Source: Acidobacteriaceae bacterium
Lineage (GTDB): Bacteria > Acidobacteriota > Terriglobia > Terriglobales > Acidobacteriaceae
Direction of reading: 5' to 3'
Assembly: GCA_003134995.1 (NCBI GenBank)
Contig: PLDC01000025.1
Span: forward strand, 244,882-308,881
DNA length: 64,000 bases
Shown: positions 1 to 9,702 of the stretch, piece after piece
Layout of the letters: the number at the start of each line of letters is the position of its first letter
Numbering within the stretch: position 1 is the stretch's first letter
Position numbers and translations under genes: made by a program
The notes under the pieces: model-generated
Database searches by the model: none
What the model was told of the DNA's origin: nothing
The model's input: only the letters and a program-made list of their open reading frames with translations

Positions 1-504
1 CTGCGTGATCAGGGCGTCCCACTTGTTCCAGTCCTTCGGTGGTGAAATATTCGGCTTGTACCAAAAAGCATGGGGCATGTTGCGGGCCGCGAGGGCGTTG
101 GGCATGAAGCTGAGTTCCACGAATGGTTTTGCCCCGTCGGCGAGCAGTTCGTCGTAAATCTGGTCGACGTAGGAAAAATTGTAGACCGGCTGACCGTGCT
201 CGTCCTCGCTGTACACGCCAACTTCATCATGGAAGATGCCATGGAAGCGAACATAGCGGAAATCGGTGGCTTGCCTTACCTCGCGAAGATCTTTTCGGTA
301 ATTGTCGCGAAGGGCGAGAACCGCGCGCCCGGAGCCGAACATCTGCTCCCAGAAGTGCGGGAACGGCGTCGCGGGCGCGCTGGCATCGAGCACAATCTGC
401 TGCGCGGAGGATTGCGAATGAGAGGATTGCGAATGAGCCGATACGCCGAGGATCAGGAACAGCAGACTGGAAATCAGCGCCTTAGAAAAACGAGATCGAT
501 GCAC
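1..504 (-). CDS. GH39-like glycoside hydrolase (beta-xylosidase type), 3' part outside window
   Basis: A 168-codon N-terminal fragment runs off the left edge. The start is GTG at 504, chosen because AGGAGG lies six bases upstream. A signal peptide (about residues 1-26) is followed by a short S/H/Q-rich stretch made by a 15-bp tandem duplication. The remainder resembles the start of a GH39 (clan GH-A) barrel: FRYVRFHG near residue 84, then DEVGVYSED, YNFSYVDQIYD and KPFVELSFMP. Known GH39 enzymes are retaining beta-xylosidases or alpha-iduronidases; the catalytic glutamates lie outside the window, so the substrate is open. The LacI-type gene ends 43 bases upstream on the same strand, so co-transcription is likely. 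Secretion to the periplasm or outside is inferred from the signal peptide. Confidence 0.8.
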   Translation of the reverse strand, partial: MHRSRFSKALISSLLFLILGVSAHSQSSHSQSSAQQIVLDASAPATPFPHFWEQMFGSGRAVLALRDNYRKDLREVRQATDFRYVRFHGIFHDEVGVYSEDEHGQPVYNFSYVDQIYDELLADGAKPFVELSFMPNALAARNMPHAFWYKPNISPPKDWNKWDALITQ

Positions 505-547
505 GACAAACCTCCTGGAATTCAGCGAAAGTAAAACTCGACAGCAT

Positions 548-1639
548 TCAAGGCTGCGCCTTCAGCACCGGAAAGTGGCGATCTGCTTTTGCGGTGCTCT
601 GCCTGACGATGAACTCGGGTTCAACCACAATTTGTTTTGCACCCCACTTTGCCGAGGGCTGGCCGACGCCGCGCAACACGACCTCGGCGGCGATTCGTCC
701 CATCTTGCGCAGCGGTTGTTTCACCGTGGTGAGTTCAGGGCTGGAGTGCGACGCACTCTGTATGTCATCGAATCCCACCACTGAAACATCCTCTGGAACG
801 TGCAGATTCGAGTGCCGCAGTGCGCGCATCGCACCCAGCGCGGAAATATCGTTAAACGCGAAAATCGCGGTGAAGGGCTCTCTGGCGTGAATCAATTTCT
901 TCACCGCCTTGTAACCGACCTGGGGCGACGGAGAATCTTCTCCTAGCTGCACCGTGAGTTTCGATCGCACTTCAAGGCCAAGGCGCATTGCCGCTTCCAT
1001 GTTGGCTTTCCAGCGCACTTCGGTGTCGGAGCTGAACTGCTGACCTTTAATGAAAGCAATCTTGCGGTGCCCAAGGTGCAACAGATGCTGGAGTGCGAGT
1101 TCCGAAGCGCGGTCGTGATCGAGCACAATGTTGGTTACGCCTGGCGCCTGGTTGTGGCCGGAAATCGTCGCCACCGGCACGGGCAGCGCGTGATGCCACG
1201 GCGTGTCGATCGCGATGACGCCATCCACATTCCGGTCGAGAAACATCTTCGGATACTCTTCGATCAAATCGGCGCGATGGCGGTGACTGGTGACGAAGTA
1301 GAAGTAGCCCTCTTCGAGCAGATAGTCCTCGATGCCCCCCAGCACAGTTGCGGTATAACCTTCGCTGATTTCCGGTACAACGACGCCGACGGTGAAGCTG
1401 CGGCGAGTGCGGAGCGAACGCGCCAGAAAATTTGGGCGGTAGTTGAGTTTCCGCGCCGCCGCCAGTATGCGTTCTTTGGTTTCCTCCGGAATCGAGTCGG
1501 CGTGCGAAGAACGATTCAGCACCAGCGACACCGTGGCCGGGGAAAATCCCAGATGATCGGCCAGGTGCCTCAAGCTCGTCGGATTTTGCACTCGGGAAGA
1601 TTTTTTTCCGGAATGTGCGCGCTTTTTTTTGCCGGGCAC
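548..1639 (-). CDS. LacI-family transcriptional regulator
   Basis: A LacI/GalR regulator of 363 residues. The N-terminal HTH covers about residues 21-66 (SLRHLADHLGFSPATVS, then the hinge-helix region NYRPNFLARSL). A periplasmic-binding-like effector domain follows, with VGVVVPEI, NIVLDHDRA, GHRKIAFIKG and EDVSVVGFDDI. I prefer the GTG start at 1639. The longer reading from 1741 would run through the palindrome at 1723-1736 that looks like the operator, and the GTG gives nearly the same length and HTH position as the paralogue at 45283-46377; its ribosome binding site is weak. An ATG at 1681 is the alternative. It is divergent from the TonB receptor at 1838 and probably represses it and the GH39-like gene until a sugar inducer binds. 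The inducer is unknown. Confidence 0.88.
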   Translation of the reverse strand: MPGKKKRAHSGKKSSRVQNPTSLRHLADHLGFSPATVSLVLNRSSHADSIPEETKERILAAARKLNYRPNFLARSLRTRRSFTVGVVVPEISEGYTATVLGGIEDYLLEEGYFYFVTSHRHRADLIEEYPKMFLDRNVDGVIAIDTPWHHALPVPVATISGHNQAPGVTNIVLDHDRASELALQHLLHLGHRKIAFIKGQQFSSDTEVRWKANMEAAMRLGLEVRSKLTVQLGEDSPSPQVGYKAVKKLIHAREPFTAIFAFNDISALGAMRALRHSNLHVPEDVSVVGFDDIQSASHSSPELTTVKQPLRKMGRIAAEVVLRGVGQPSAKWGAKQIVVEPEFIVRQSTAKADRHFPVLKAQP

Positions 1640-1696
1640 GTTGCGCAGTCTCGCACATCGCAGAGCCGTTATACAAGGCATTTCCGGGCAATTTGC

Positions 1697-1726
1697 TTGA
1701 CAGTGCTCTAACGCACATGATATCAA
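1697..1726 (+). promoter_or_regulatory. candidate promoter of the first TonB receptor
   Basis: A perfect -35 hexamer TTGACA (1697-1702) is followed after 18 bases by TATCAA (1721-1726), four of six matches to TATAAT. The -10 overlaps the palindrome at 1723-1736, which fits repression by the divergent LacI-type protein. Called from sequence only. Confidence 0.4.
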
Positions 1727-1736
1727 CGACCGTTGA
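1723..1736. promoter_or_regulatory. candidate LacI-type operator, TCAACG-AC-CGTTGA
   Basis: A 14-bp perfect inverted repeat TCAACGACCGTTGA lies between the divergent LacI gene and TonB receptor gene and overlaps the candidate -10. Its half-sites differ from those of the AGAATACCGGTATTCT family near the second LacI gene, as expected for a paralogue with its own specificity. Confidence 0.5.
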
Positions 1737-1837
1737 CTCATAATGCAGGTAAATCGATTTATTGCCGTTTTAGTACGGTATCCCTATTCTTGGGAAGAAT
1801 TATTAACACCCAAAATTTGCTGGCCGAGGAGCGCTCC

Positions 1838-4800
1838 ATGTTGAGCATGACGAGAGGGAATTTGCTGGCCCGGTGGCTGGTGGTTGTCAGTTTTTCTCTG
1901 ATGTTTCTAATCGGATCCGCGCAAGCGCAGTTCCGCGGCTCGCTCAGCGGAACGGTGACTGATGCCCAAGGCGCAGTGGTTGCCGGCGCGAAGGTGACCC
2001 TGGTAGACAGGGGCACGAACCGGACCGTGGTGGCTACCTCCGACGCCAGCGGCCTTTACCAACTCAACGCACTGCCTCCCGATGACTACAGGCTCACTGT
2101 GGAGCACCAGGGTTTCAACAAGAAGGTGCTCGAGCATGTCACGATCATTCCCGAGCAGCCGAATGCACTGAACCTGCAACTTGAGATTGGCCAAGTCCAG
2201 ACGACCGTAACGGTTTCGGGTGAAACCCTGGCGCTGGATACGGAGACGGCCACAGTAAGCGGCACGATCACAAGTAACCAGATCCAGCACATGCCGTCGT
2301 TCAATCGCGACGTGTTTCAGCTGGCCCAATTGGCGCCCGGGGTTTTTGGAGACGGCTCGCAGGGCACTGGCGGCGGGTCGTACGAGACCCCTGGGAACCA
2401 GGGGCCGGGCGGGTCGAGCAATGGTAATGCAGGCATTTTCGCGACCGAAAACGGCCCGCAAATTCAGAGCGCTGGTGGCCAGTACGAGACCAACGGAATA
2501 ACCGTAGACGGCATCAGCACTGTAAGTGCAGTGTGGGGCGGTACGTCGGTAATCACGCCGAGTGAAGATTCGGTCCAAGACATGAAGGTGGTTTCCAATA
2601 ATTACGATGCGGAGTTCGGGCGCTTCAGCGGCGCTCAGATCATAGTCATATCGAAGGGTGGCACTAACGACCTGCACGGCAGCTTGTTCTTTAAGATGTC
2701 GCGGCCAGGGCTTGATGCCTATCAGACCTATAACGGCCTTGGTTCGCTTCTGCCCGGCACAGCAGCCGCGCGCGGTTTGAACCGTGATGAGGCCCGAACC
2801 AACAACTACGGCGGCAGTTTGGGTGGCCCGATCTGGAAAAACAAGCTTTTTGCCTTTTTCAATATCGAGACTAGTCCCCTGCAGGCCTCCAGCACGGCGC
2901 AGGGCTGGTATGAGACGTCGCAATTTGACGCTCTGACGGGAACCGTGGGGCCTGTTGCCTCACAGTATCTCTCCCATCCGGGAAACGCAGTTTCTTCGAG
3001 CGCGATCGTTGCGCGTACCTGCTCGCAGATCGCACTGAACGAAGGCGTGAACTGCGCCACCATCACCAGCGCGTCGGGTGCCCCGGAAGGCTTGGATATA
3101 GGTTCGCCGTTGACGACCGGCATAGGCGTGCAGGATCTGACCTACGGAGGCGATCAAAGTACACCCGGCGTGGGCGGGGGACTGGATGGGGTGCCGGACA
3201 TCGCGTTCTTCAACACCGTAAATCCCACGACAACATCCCAAAAACAATACAACGGTCGCCTCGATGCCGATCTAACCGCAAAAGACAGGCTCAGCTTTAC
3301 GATCTATTGGGTGCCGGTTTCAACTACGGATTACAATGGCCCGACTCGTTCGGAAAACCTGTGGCATCACCAGCAAGTGAACGACGCCTTTTCGCTGATC
3401 TGGAACCATACCTTCTCACCCACTTTGCTGAATCAGGCGCGCGCCAATGCCGCAGGCTGGCGCTGGAATGAGGTTGCCACTAACCCGCAGGAGCCTTTCG
3501 GTCTGCCGCAGGGCAATATCGGTAACGCTGGATCCGCGGATATTAACTACTTCGGGGCCCCGGGACCGAGCAACTTCGACCAGTGGACCTACAGCTACAA
3601 CGACGTCCTTACTAAGATAGTTGGCCGTCACAGCATCAAAGCCGGGGGCGAATTCACCCAGCTGTATTTCCTGCAGAACCCTACCTACAACGCGCGGCCC
3701 AGTTACAATTTCAACAACCTGTGGGATTTCGCCAACGATGCCCCCGTTTTCGAGGGCGGACAGTTCAATGCCAAAACCGGAGAACCGTTTGCAAACCGCC
3801 AGGACAACCGCGAAAACCTGGGGGGCGTTTTTGTGCAGGACGACTACAAGATCCGCCCGAACCTGACCTTCAATTTGGGCCTGCGGTACTCTTATTTCGG
3901 AGCGCTCCACTCCACGGAGAATAACCTGGATGTGCTGCAATTCGGATCGGGCGCGAATGCGCTGACGGGCATGAACGTTCGGGTAGGCGGCAACCTTTAT
4001 ACCCCGCAGAAGAACAATTTCGGCCCGGTGGTTGGATTTGCATGGTCTCCGAACCAGTACCAGAACAAGACGGTGATTCGCGGCGGATTCGGCATCAGTT
4101 ACAATCAAAACGAAATCGCGATCACGTCAAATGGCGTGGGAAACCCGCCCAATGCGGTAAATGCAGCCTTCAACTGCCCCTACCTTCCAGGCGGGGTCGG
4201 ATATACTACGAATCCCTCTTGCGCCAACACAGGAATTCTTTACCAAACCGCGACCGATGTTAACTCTCTCTTTGGATATCCACCCAACCCGGCCGCGATT
4301 ACAACCTTTGGCAGCAACAATCTACCGATCTGTCCTGCACCTTGCACGACGCCAACCAACGTAACGGGATTCCCGTCGAACCCGAAGACGACAGCCATCT
4401 ACCACTACTCGCTGGACATTCAGGAACAGTTACCGTTTAAGTCAGTGTTTACGCTGGGTTACCAGGGCAACGAGTCGCGGCACCTGCTGGTACAAAACAA
4501 CTGGATGGCAATTGGCGCGACTCAAGGGCTGGCATTCAATCCGGGCATCCAAAGCGTGGACTACTACGAGAACGCGGGCAACGGGAACTACAATGCACTG
4601 CTTGGCACTCTCACGCACAATTTCTCGCGCGGCTTCCAGGCTACGGCGCAATACACGTGGTCGAAAGCCATGGATGAGAACTCAGGCCCGTACTATGAGG
4701 ATCCGTATCCATACAATACGAACGCGGCCTACGGGCGGGCTAGCTACAACGCGACGAATGCGTTCAAGCTCTTCGGGTTGTGGCAACCTGTCTTCTTCCA

Positions 4801-5404
4801 CGGCAGCCACAGCTGGGTCGAGAAGGTCGCGGGAGGCTGGTCTCTAAGCGGCATCTGGAATGTGCACTCAGGCTTCCCCTGGACTCCAAGCTACGGCCTC
4901 ACGAATAATGTGTATTACGTGCAGAGCGGCTACGGCTCGCTCCGCCCTGCGGCTGAATTGCCGGGAGCGGGCTTGAGCACCTCTAATAGCACATTCGAGC
5001 AGCACACCAACCCGAATTACGGCGGCAACGGCACTACCTTTTTCGCCGCTCCGACTTACACAGCGGGGCCGAGCTTTCCGGCGTCTACCACGGCAGCGCC
5101 CACGCCCGGAATCCAACGCGACACTCTGAATGGGCCAGGCTATAACGACGTGGATGCCAGCCTAGCCAAGGGCTTTGGGCTTCCGAGACTCAAGGGGCTG
5201 GGCGAGAACGCGAAGTTCGAAATCCGCGCCGACGCCTACAACCTGTTCAACAAAACGAACCTGAACGGTCAATGTATCGACTCGTATCTGGGTGCAGTGA
5301 GCCCTAACGGTACGCTAAGTGGAACCCCCAATTCGGACTTCGGCGTGGTTGGTTGCGGATTGGGCAGCAGGACGGTACAACTCCAAGCCCGATTCAGCTT
5401 CTAA
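1838..5404 (+). CDS. TonB-dependent receptor with carboxypeptidase-regulatory N-domain (Oar-like)
   Basis: A 1188-residue outer-membrane receptor. The start is ATG 1838, six bases after GAGGAG. A signal peptide (to about residue 29, ending AQAQ) is followed by a carboxypeptidase-regulatory-like beta-sandwich (GTVTDAQGAVVAGAKVTL), a plug-like region (EFGRFSGAQIIVISKGGTN) and a long C-terminal beta-barrel ending in ARFSF, the terminal-Phe signature of outer-membrane barrels. This family is greatly expanded in Acidobacteriota and usually replaces SusC without a SusD partner. The substrate is unknown; the neighbours (LacI regulator, GH39-like, GH144-like) suggest an oligosaccharide. A strong terminator follows at 5423. 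It is similar in layout to the receptor at 46655-50563. Confidence 0.9.
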   Translation: MLSMTRGNLLARWLVVVSFSLMFLIGSAQAQFRGSLSGTVTDAQGAVVAGAKVTLVDRGTNRTVVATSDASGLYQLNALPPDDYRLTVEHQGFNKKVLEHVTIIPEQPNALNLQLEIGQVQTTVTVSGETLALDTETATVSGTITSNQIQHMPSFNRDVFQLAQLAPGVFGDGSQGTGGGSYETPGNQGPGGSSNGNAGIFATENGPQIQSAGGQYETNGITVDGISTVSAVWGGTSVITPSEDSVQDMKVVSNNYDAEFGRFSGAQIIVISKGGTNDLHGSLFFKMSRPGLDAYQTYNGLGSLLPGTAAARGLNRDEARTNNYGGSLGGPIWKNKLFAFFNIETSPLQASSTAQGWYETSQFDALTGTVGPVASQYLSHPGNAVSSSAIVARTCSQIALNEGVNCATITSASGAPEGLDIGSPLTTGIGVQDLTYGGDQSTPGVGGGLDGVPDIAFFNTVNPTTTSQKQYNGRLDADLTAKDRLSFTIYWVPVSTTDYNGPTRSENLWHHQQVNDAFSLIWNHTFSPTLLNQARANAAGWRWNEVATNPQEPFGLPQGNIGNAGSADINYFGAPGPSNFDQWTYSYNDVLTKIVGRHSIKAGGEFTQLYFLQNPTYNARPSYNFNNLWDFANDAPVFEGGQFNAKTGEPFANRQDNRENLGGVFVQDDYKIRPNLTFNLGLRYSYFGALHSTENNLDVLQFGSGANALTGMNVRVGGNLYTPQKNNFGPVVGFAWSPNQYQNKTVIRGGFGISYNQNEIAITSNGVGNPPNAVNAAFNCPYLPGGVGYTTNPSCANTGILYQTATDVNSLFGYPPNPAAITTFGSNNLPICPAPCTTPTNVTGFPSNPKTTAIYHYSLDIQEQLPFKSVFTLGYQGNESRHLLVQNNWMAIGATQGLAFNPGIQSVDYYENAGNGNYNALLGTLTHNFSRGFQATAQYTWSKAMDENSGPYYEDPYPYNTNAAYGRASYNATNAFKLFGLWQPVFFHGSHSWVEKVAGGWSLSGIWNVHSGFPWTPSYGLTNNVYYVQSGYGSLRPAAELPGAGLSTSNSTFEQHTNPNYGGNGTTFFAAPTYTAGPSFPASTTAAPTPGIQRDTLNGPGYNDVDASLAKGFGLPRLKGLGENAKFEIRADAYNLFNKTNLNGQCIDSYLGAVSPNGTLSGTPNSDFGVVGCGLGSRTVQLQARFSF

Positions 5405-5422
5405 CTCACACCCTATCGCCGG

Positions 5423-5456
5423 GGCGCGTCTCGCAGGAGACGCGCCTTTTACTTTT
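5423..5456 (+). terminator. rho-independent terminator after TonB receptor
   Basis: A perfect 10-bp stem, GGCGCGTCTC (5423-5432) and GAGACGCGCC (5437-5446), with loop GCAG, is followed by TTTTACTTTTT. It lies between convergent genes and serves the plus-strand receptor. Confidence 0.9.
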
Positions 5457-5467
5457 TAGAGTCAGGG

Positions 5468-7708
5468 CTAATGAGATTTAACGGCGACTCGGCCGGGCTT
5501 GAATCCGATCCGGTCGAGCATGGGCTCGATCTCCGGGTTCGACATAAATAATTTCCAGATCAATCCCGTGCGATAGTTCTCGACCATTACCGTGATGGGA
5601 GCCTGGTTCAGTCCCATGAAAATCGGCGACACCCAGTCTTCGCTCAAGTTGATAGCATCGCGCGGGCCGTACTCGCCCCAGGCGCGGTCGCCGAGATCGC
5701 GATAAATGTGTTTGAACGCGGCCATCGAAGCCTGCGGCGTGTAGGGAAAAGAGGATAGCGCGCCGGTGAACGTCATGGTTCCGTCGTCCATGCGGGGAGT
5801 GGGTTCGTGAGGCATGTAGCCGTCAGCACCATCGCTCGCAGTTAAGCCCCAAAAGTTCGCTCCGTAACCTTGGTAGTGGCCGGGATTCTCAATGCAGTAA
5901 GCGAGATTGATCTTTGCAATCGCCTGATTGTCGTTGAAATAATCTGTGAAGCGGTCGTGAATGCCGCGGGCGTCGAATCCCATGTACGAATAGTGAGTGA
6001 AGAACAGCGGTCCACCGCTGCCCACGCCAACGTCAAGCTTGATGCCATAGTAGCTGTGGCCATTCACGTAGCGATCGCCTTCGTGCGTGGCTGACCATCC
6101 CTGGCGATACTTCGCGCCCGCCTCGCCCTGATTGGCCCATCCGGAGTAGTAAAGCTCGGCGGGAACGGCGTGAGTGGGCGAAGCGATCGCCAGCAGATAA
6201 ACGATTATGGCCTCGTTATATCCGGTGAGCCGATGGTTAATGTGCCACGACCACTCCGGCGACCAATGCCAATAGAGCGCATCGCTCTGCGGAGATCGCC
6301 GGTACCAGTCCCACTCAACCGTTTCCCAGAGATGCGAAATTCTTTGGAACAGATCTTTCTCATGCACAGCCGGACCGTTGAAATACTGTCGCGCCGAAAG
6401 CAGGCCTTCCATCAGAAAAGCAGTCTCGACGAGATCGCCGCCATTATCGAACCTGCCGAAAACCGGAAGAGTCTTTGCGGAATCGCCGTCCATGAAGTGA
6501 GACCAGACACCGTGATAGCGCGGAGCTTTCTCGATAAACGTGACAATCTTAGTGAGCCGTTCGAGTCCCTGCTCGCGCGTAATGAAGCCTCGATCCACGC
6601 CGACAAGCAGCGCCATGATTCCAAAGCCGCTCGCCCCGGTTGCAACAATGCGATCGTCGCCGGGAATATTTTCCAAAGTCATTCCAGAAATAGGATGCGC
6701 GCCTTCCCAGTAGTAGCGGAAACACGCCTCCTGCAACATCGTGAGAAGTTCATCGTCACTCAATGTTTTTGTTGCAGCAGACGCTTCGTTAGAAAATGGA
6801 GACAGCTTGTATCGATGATCCGAAGCTGCAACTTTGTACCGCGCGCTGACTCCGGGCTTGCCGAGAAAGTCGGCGTAGCGATTAACTCCAGGGACTTGAA
6901 TGCCAATCGGCGTGAAGTCGCTGCCATCAAGCGAGCGGTAAACCACATAGCGCTCGAGAGCGGCCTCGTTAACCGAGTCCCAACTGATATCGACGTGACG
7001 CTCATAACCCTTAGCGCGAACATTCTGAGGAGCAGGGAGGCTCGAAGCCGTTCCTGCCGGCGCACTCGCCGCAGCCAACCTGTCATCGATCATGAACTCA
7101 TCCACAATCAGAGTGTGCTCTGCGCCGTCGCTTTGATTCTGCACAAAGACGACTTTCTCCACATGCTGAAGCTCTAATTCATGAATGGAGGCAGTCTTGA
7201 ATTCATCCAGAGGAATCTGAACTTGCACCCATTTTCCTGGCGCAAGACTTGCAACGAACTTTTCGAGGGGAAGCGAATTTGAGAAATTGCCACCAGCGTC
7301 GGAGACTTGAATGAGCGGTAACGAGCTGGCCGGAATGCCTGCAGCCGAGAAGCACCAGAAAAAAAGAGTATCTCCGTGAAATGCGATTTCGCGATTTCTG
7401 AAGTTAATTGCACTAATGCCAGCCTCCCACCCGCCATCAGGAACAGAACGCCACTTCAACCGCAGAGCGTTGGGAGGCGTATAAAACAAATCGCGGCTGA
7501 CGGGAAGTTTTCCATGGATGAGTTCGAGGGCGGAAGGAGCGGAAGCTCTACCGGAGCTGTAGTAGTAAGCATCCGGTTCAAGACTGTTGTCGAAAAGAGT
7601 GTGCTTGTAATACTGAGTATCCGCTTTGGCGAATGGAAAAATAGCGGCCAGAAACAGGAACTGCAATACTAAGCGTGACGCGTATTGAAACGAAGCTCGG
7701 TTGTTCAT
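5468..7708 (-). CDS. GH144-like (Glycoamylase family) secreted hydrolase with FN3-type domain
   Basis: A 746-residue secreted protein. A signal peptide (about 1-29) is followed by a beta-sandwich/carbohydrate-binding-like region (about 30-210), a fibronectin-III-like segment (about 225-310, [18 protein letters not shown]) and an alpha-helical barrel domain from about 318 to the end. The last matches the family once called glucoamylase (Pfam Glycoamylase, CAZy GH144): [63 protein letters not shown]. Characterised GH144 members are endo-beta-1,2-glucanases, so beta-1,2-glucan is the best guess, but the family is broader. It is convergent with the TonB receptor. AGGA lies just before the ATG. 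No GH-locus palindrome is seen upstream. Confidence 0.82.
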   Translation of the reverse strand: MNNRASFQYASRLVLQFLFLAAIFPFAKADTQYYKHTLFDNSLEPDAYYYSSGRASAPSALELIHGKLPVSRDLFYTPPNALRLKWRSVPDGGWEAGISAINFRNREIAFHGDTLFFWCFSAAGIPASSLPLIQVSDAGGNFSNSLPLEKFVASLAPGKWVQVQIPLDEFKTASIHELELQHVEKVVFVQNQSDGAEHTLIVDEFMIDDRLAAASAPAGTASSLPAPQNVRAKGYERHVDISWDSVNEAALERYVVYRSLDGSDFTPIGIQVPGVNRYADFLGKPGVSARYKVAASDHRYKLSPFSNEASAATKTLSDDELLTMLQEACFRYYWEGAHPISGMTLENIPGDDRIVATGASGFGIMALLVGVDRGFITREQGLERLTKIVTFIEKAPRYHGVWSHFMDGDSAKTLPVFGRFDNGGDLVETAFLMEGLLSARQYFNGPAVHEKDLFQRISHLWETVEWDWYRRSPQSDALYWHWSPEWSWHINHRLTGYNEAIIVYLLAIASPTHAVPAELYYSGWANQGEAGAKYRQGWSATHEGDRYVNGHSYYGIKLDVGVGSGGPLFFTHYSYMGFDARGIHDRFTDYFNDNQAIAKINLAYCIENPGHYQGYGANFWGLTASDGADGYMPHEPTPRMDDGTMTFTGALSSFPYTPQASMAAFKHIYRDLGDRAWGEYGPRDAINLSEDWVSPIFMGLNQAPITVMVENYRTGLIWKLFMSNPEIEPMLDRIGFKPGRVAVKSH

Positions 7709-7959
7709 TTCCTAGAATGCTATGGGTATCGTGATCCATTGGCAAGCAAGACGCACGCAGGAGAATTCATTTTCGAGATCGCTGGAGAGAGGCACGCGGC
7801 GATTGAGATTGTTTCTATTTTATTCAGTCGCTGCTGCACTGCTTCGCCAAATCCAACAGCTGTCTGTTACAATTTAGTTCGCGGAGCAGGGACAGCTGCT
7901 CCGATTTAGTTTTGTGTGGCGCAAACACGGGCTACCTGTTAGCCCGGTGAAAATAGCGT
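7709..7959. other. intergenic region before tRNA-Asp
   Basis: No gene seen. It holds an 8-bp hairpin (CGGAGCAG at 7882-7889 with CTGCTCCG at 7896-7903) followed by ATTTAGTTTT, which could be a weak terminator or leader structure, and a TACAAT word at 7868-7873 without a convincing -35. Confidence 0.35.
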
Positions 7960-8036
7960 GGGGACGTAGTTCAGTTGGTTAGAACGCTGCCCTGTCACGG
8001 CAGAGGCCGCGGGTTCGAGTCCCGTCGTCCCCGCCA
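7960..8036 (+). tRNA. tRNA-Asp (anticodon GTC)
   Basis: A 77-base cloverleaf. The acceptor stem pairs GGGGACG (7960-7966) with CGTCCCC (8026-8032), then discriminator G and encoded CCA (8034-8036). The anticodon GTC is at 7994-7996, and the T-arm carries GGGTTCGAGTCCC. Its 3' part from 7992 is duplicated at 29567-29611, so this is the intact attL-side copy of an integration site. Confidence 0.97.
7992..8036 (+). repeat. attL: 45-bp direct repeat in 3' end of tRNA-Asp
   Basis: The 45 bp from the anticodon loop to the CCA end recur exactly at 29567-29611. After one mismatch a further 7 bp (TCTTTTC) also match. Use of a tRNA 3' end as target by a tyrosine recombinase is well established, and the integrase gene begins about 100 bp away. 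Confidence 0.92.
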
Positions 8037-8143
8037 TTCTTTTCAAGCACTTGCAACCCTAGCGTCCAGCAAATCAGGGGATGTTAGGGGACGATAAGCG
8101 CCGAACGAGAATGGTTCCATTCGAGAACAACTCCAAACAGCGC

Positions 8144-9355
8144 TCATTGGATTAGGTTTGTCTTCGGCAAAATACCTGTCGGCAAAATAGCGTCGACCAA
8201 TTTGTCCTGTGCCAAACGTTTGGTCTTCGATGTCGCCTGCAGGTACTTGTTCGTGACATGAAGGTTGCTGTGCCGCAAGTAGTCGCGGATGGTGAGTTGA
8301 TGTTCGCCCATCTCCGCCAGCATTGTTCCGACCGAATGTCGAAACGTGTGCCAGCCCACACCCGTGATTCCGATCCGACTGAATGCAGGCTGTATTTTCT
8401 TCTTCAGGACTGAAGCTAGATCTAACGGCTTGCTGCCTTGCAGTCTTTCGGAAGGGAATACGAAATCTTCCGGTTTGTTGTAGAGACTTTGCGATCTCCA
8501 CTCCTGCAAGGAATACTTCAGGCTTGGATGCATCGGCAACAGCTTTGCAGACGCTTCCGTTTTTGTGCTCTTCAGGTTTCCACCTCGACGCCAGTAATAC
8601 GAGTGTTGGACGCTGATGCTCATGTTGTCGAAATCGCACGACAGCCAACGTAGCGCCCCGAGTTCGCCTTGACGTATACCCAAGGCTCCTTCGAGGAACA
8701 CGAGCAACTGATCCCGAAACTCCAGTTCTGCTAAACCAAGCTTGACCTGTTCCGGTGACAAAACTAAAGGGGATCTCTGACGTTTGGCGCTGATCCGCAC
8801 GCCAGTGCTCGGGCCTCGCTTGCCTCCACTCCCTACCGGTATCCCTGAAGAGATGGGATTGTAGCCACAAAATTTCCACCGAACGGCATGCGAAAACAAA
8901 GCCGACATCACACATTTGATTTTGGCTTTGGTTCCATCCGCAACTCCGGTCGCTCGTAGCCAACGCTCTACCTCGACAGTTTTGACTTGTTCTAGTGGTA
9001 GATTGCCCCAACGTGGAACAATCCAGTTTTTCGCGTAGATTATGTACGCGTCCTGTGTGGATAGTGCTTTGAGAGGCAACTCCTCTTGAGAGTAGTGCTC
9101 CCAGAGCGTGTTGATCGTGGTTCGCCGAAGGTTCCTGTGTTCGCAGCGATTGTTGATGGTTAGCCGAAGAGCGTCTGCTGCTGAGTGTGCCGCAGATTCG
9201 GTCGGGTATTTCTTCACATCCCCAACCTGGGCTTTGCGGTGCATCAGCTTCCCGTTGATGTCTTCTTCCCACCATCGGTAGACCCAGACTGCCGGTCCCT
9301 TCTTCCGCTCTTCTCGTTCGACGCTTCCGTGTTGGTAACGTGTCCGTCTAAACAA
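8144..9355 (-). CDS. tyrosine recombinase / phage-type integrase
   Basis: A 403-residue site-specific recombinase. The start is TTG at 9355 because AAAGGAG lies five bases upstream; readings that start earlier overlap the excisionase gene. The N-terminal region holds an arm-binding-like segment (GSVEREERKKGPAVWVYRWW). A SAM-like core-binding domain (about residues 75-185) and the catalytic domain follow, with the conserved Arg in GIRQGELGALRW, the HxxR box HTFRHSVGTML and the second His plus nucleophilic Tyr in LRHSNLHVTNKYLQ. It points toward the attL site and should catalyse integration and excision at tRNA-Asp. All catalytic residues are present, so it looks intact. Confidence 0.95.
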   Translation of the reverse strand: MFRRTRYQHGSVEREERKKGPAVWVYRWWEEDINGKLMHRKAQVGDVKKYPTESAAHSAADALRLTINNRCEHRNLRRTTINTLWEHYSQEELPLKALSTQDAYIIYAKNWIVPRWGNLPLEQVKTVEVERWLRATGVADGTKAKIKCVMSALFSHAVRWKFCGYNPISSGIPVGSGGKRGPSTGVRISAKRQRSPLVLSPEQVKLGLAELEFRDQLLVFLEGALGIRQGELGALRWLSCDFDNMSISVQHSYYWRRGGNLKSTKTEASAKLLPMHPSLKYSLQEWRSQSLYNKPEDFVFPSERLQGSKPLDLASVLKKKIQPAFSRIGITGVGWHTFRHSVGTMLAEMGEHQLTIRDYLRHSNLHVTNKYLQATSKTKRLAQDKLVDAILPTGILPKTNLIQ

Positions 9356-9373
9356 AGTTTCTCCTTTGCTTAA

Positions 9374-9393
9374 ACGGTGTCGGCGGACACCGT
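9374..9393. promoter_or_regulatory. perfect inverted repeat upstream of integrase
   Basis: An 8-bp inverted repeat, ACGGTGTC-GGCG-GACACCGT, lies 19 bases before the integrase start and behind the excisionase gene. There is no U-run, so an operator or RNA hairpin controlling integrase expression is more likely than a terminator. Confidence 0.4.
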
Positions 9394-9453
9394 GAGAATA
9401 GATCGGCGATTCGTTTCGGTCGAGATGTTTTTTGTTCCTCACGGTGCCGACGG

Positions 9454-9702
9454 TCAGCTGGCGAGCTTGCCGAGCCAACGATCCAGCGTGGAGGCACGAA
9501 AGCGCCAACGTTTTCCAACCTGAACAGCGGGAATTGATCCACGCCGTGCTTTCGTGCGAAGAGTTCGAGGGTGCATTCTGAGAAGCCTCGCGGCTTCTTC
9601 GGTGTCTAGCAGTGGTTCAAAATCTCTTTGACTCTGAACCTGTTTTCGCTCTCTAATGTCCTCGGCTGCCAGGTCGATAGTTTCATTCGCGTTCTCTTGC
9701 AT
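9454..9702 (-). CDS. excisionase-like helix-turn-helix protein
   Basis: An 82-residue protein with a MerR/excisionase-type winged helix (HTH_17) in its C-terminal two thirds: LLDTEEAARLLRMHPRTLRTKARRGSIPAVQVGKRWRF followed by ASTLDRWL (here split across positions 30-77). GAGGTGG lies eight bases before the ATG. It is upstream of and co-directional with the integrase, the usual arrangement for a recombination directionality factor. Role inferred from fold and position. Confidence 0.8.
   Translation of the reverse strand: MQENANETIDLAAEDIRERKQVQSQRDFEPLLDTEEAARLLRMHPRTLRTKARRGSIPAVQVGKRWRFRASTLDRWLGKLAS

Noticed and set aside
1907-2923. 338-codon antisense frame inside the first TonB receptor gene
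   Set aside because: Composition shadow of a G+C-rich gene; no start signal or domain. Same for 3416-4108, 6170-7177 and 49628-50356.
7712-7735. AGAATG...GGGTATCG upstream of GH144 as another glucan operator
   Set aside because: Half-sites are imperfect and wrongly spaced compared with AGAATACCGGTATTCT.
7882-7915. Hairpin before tRNA-Asp as a terminator
   Set aside because: The T-rich stretch is interrupted and it lies in the probable tRNA leader; left as a note.
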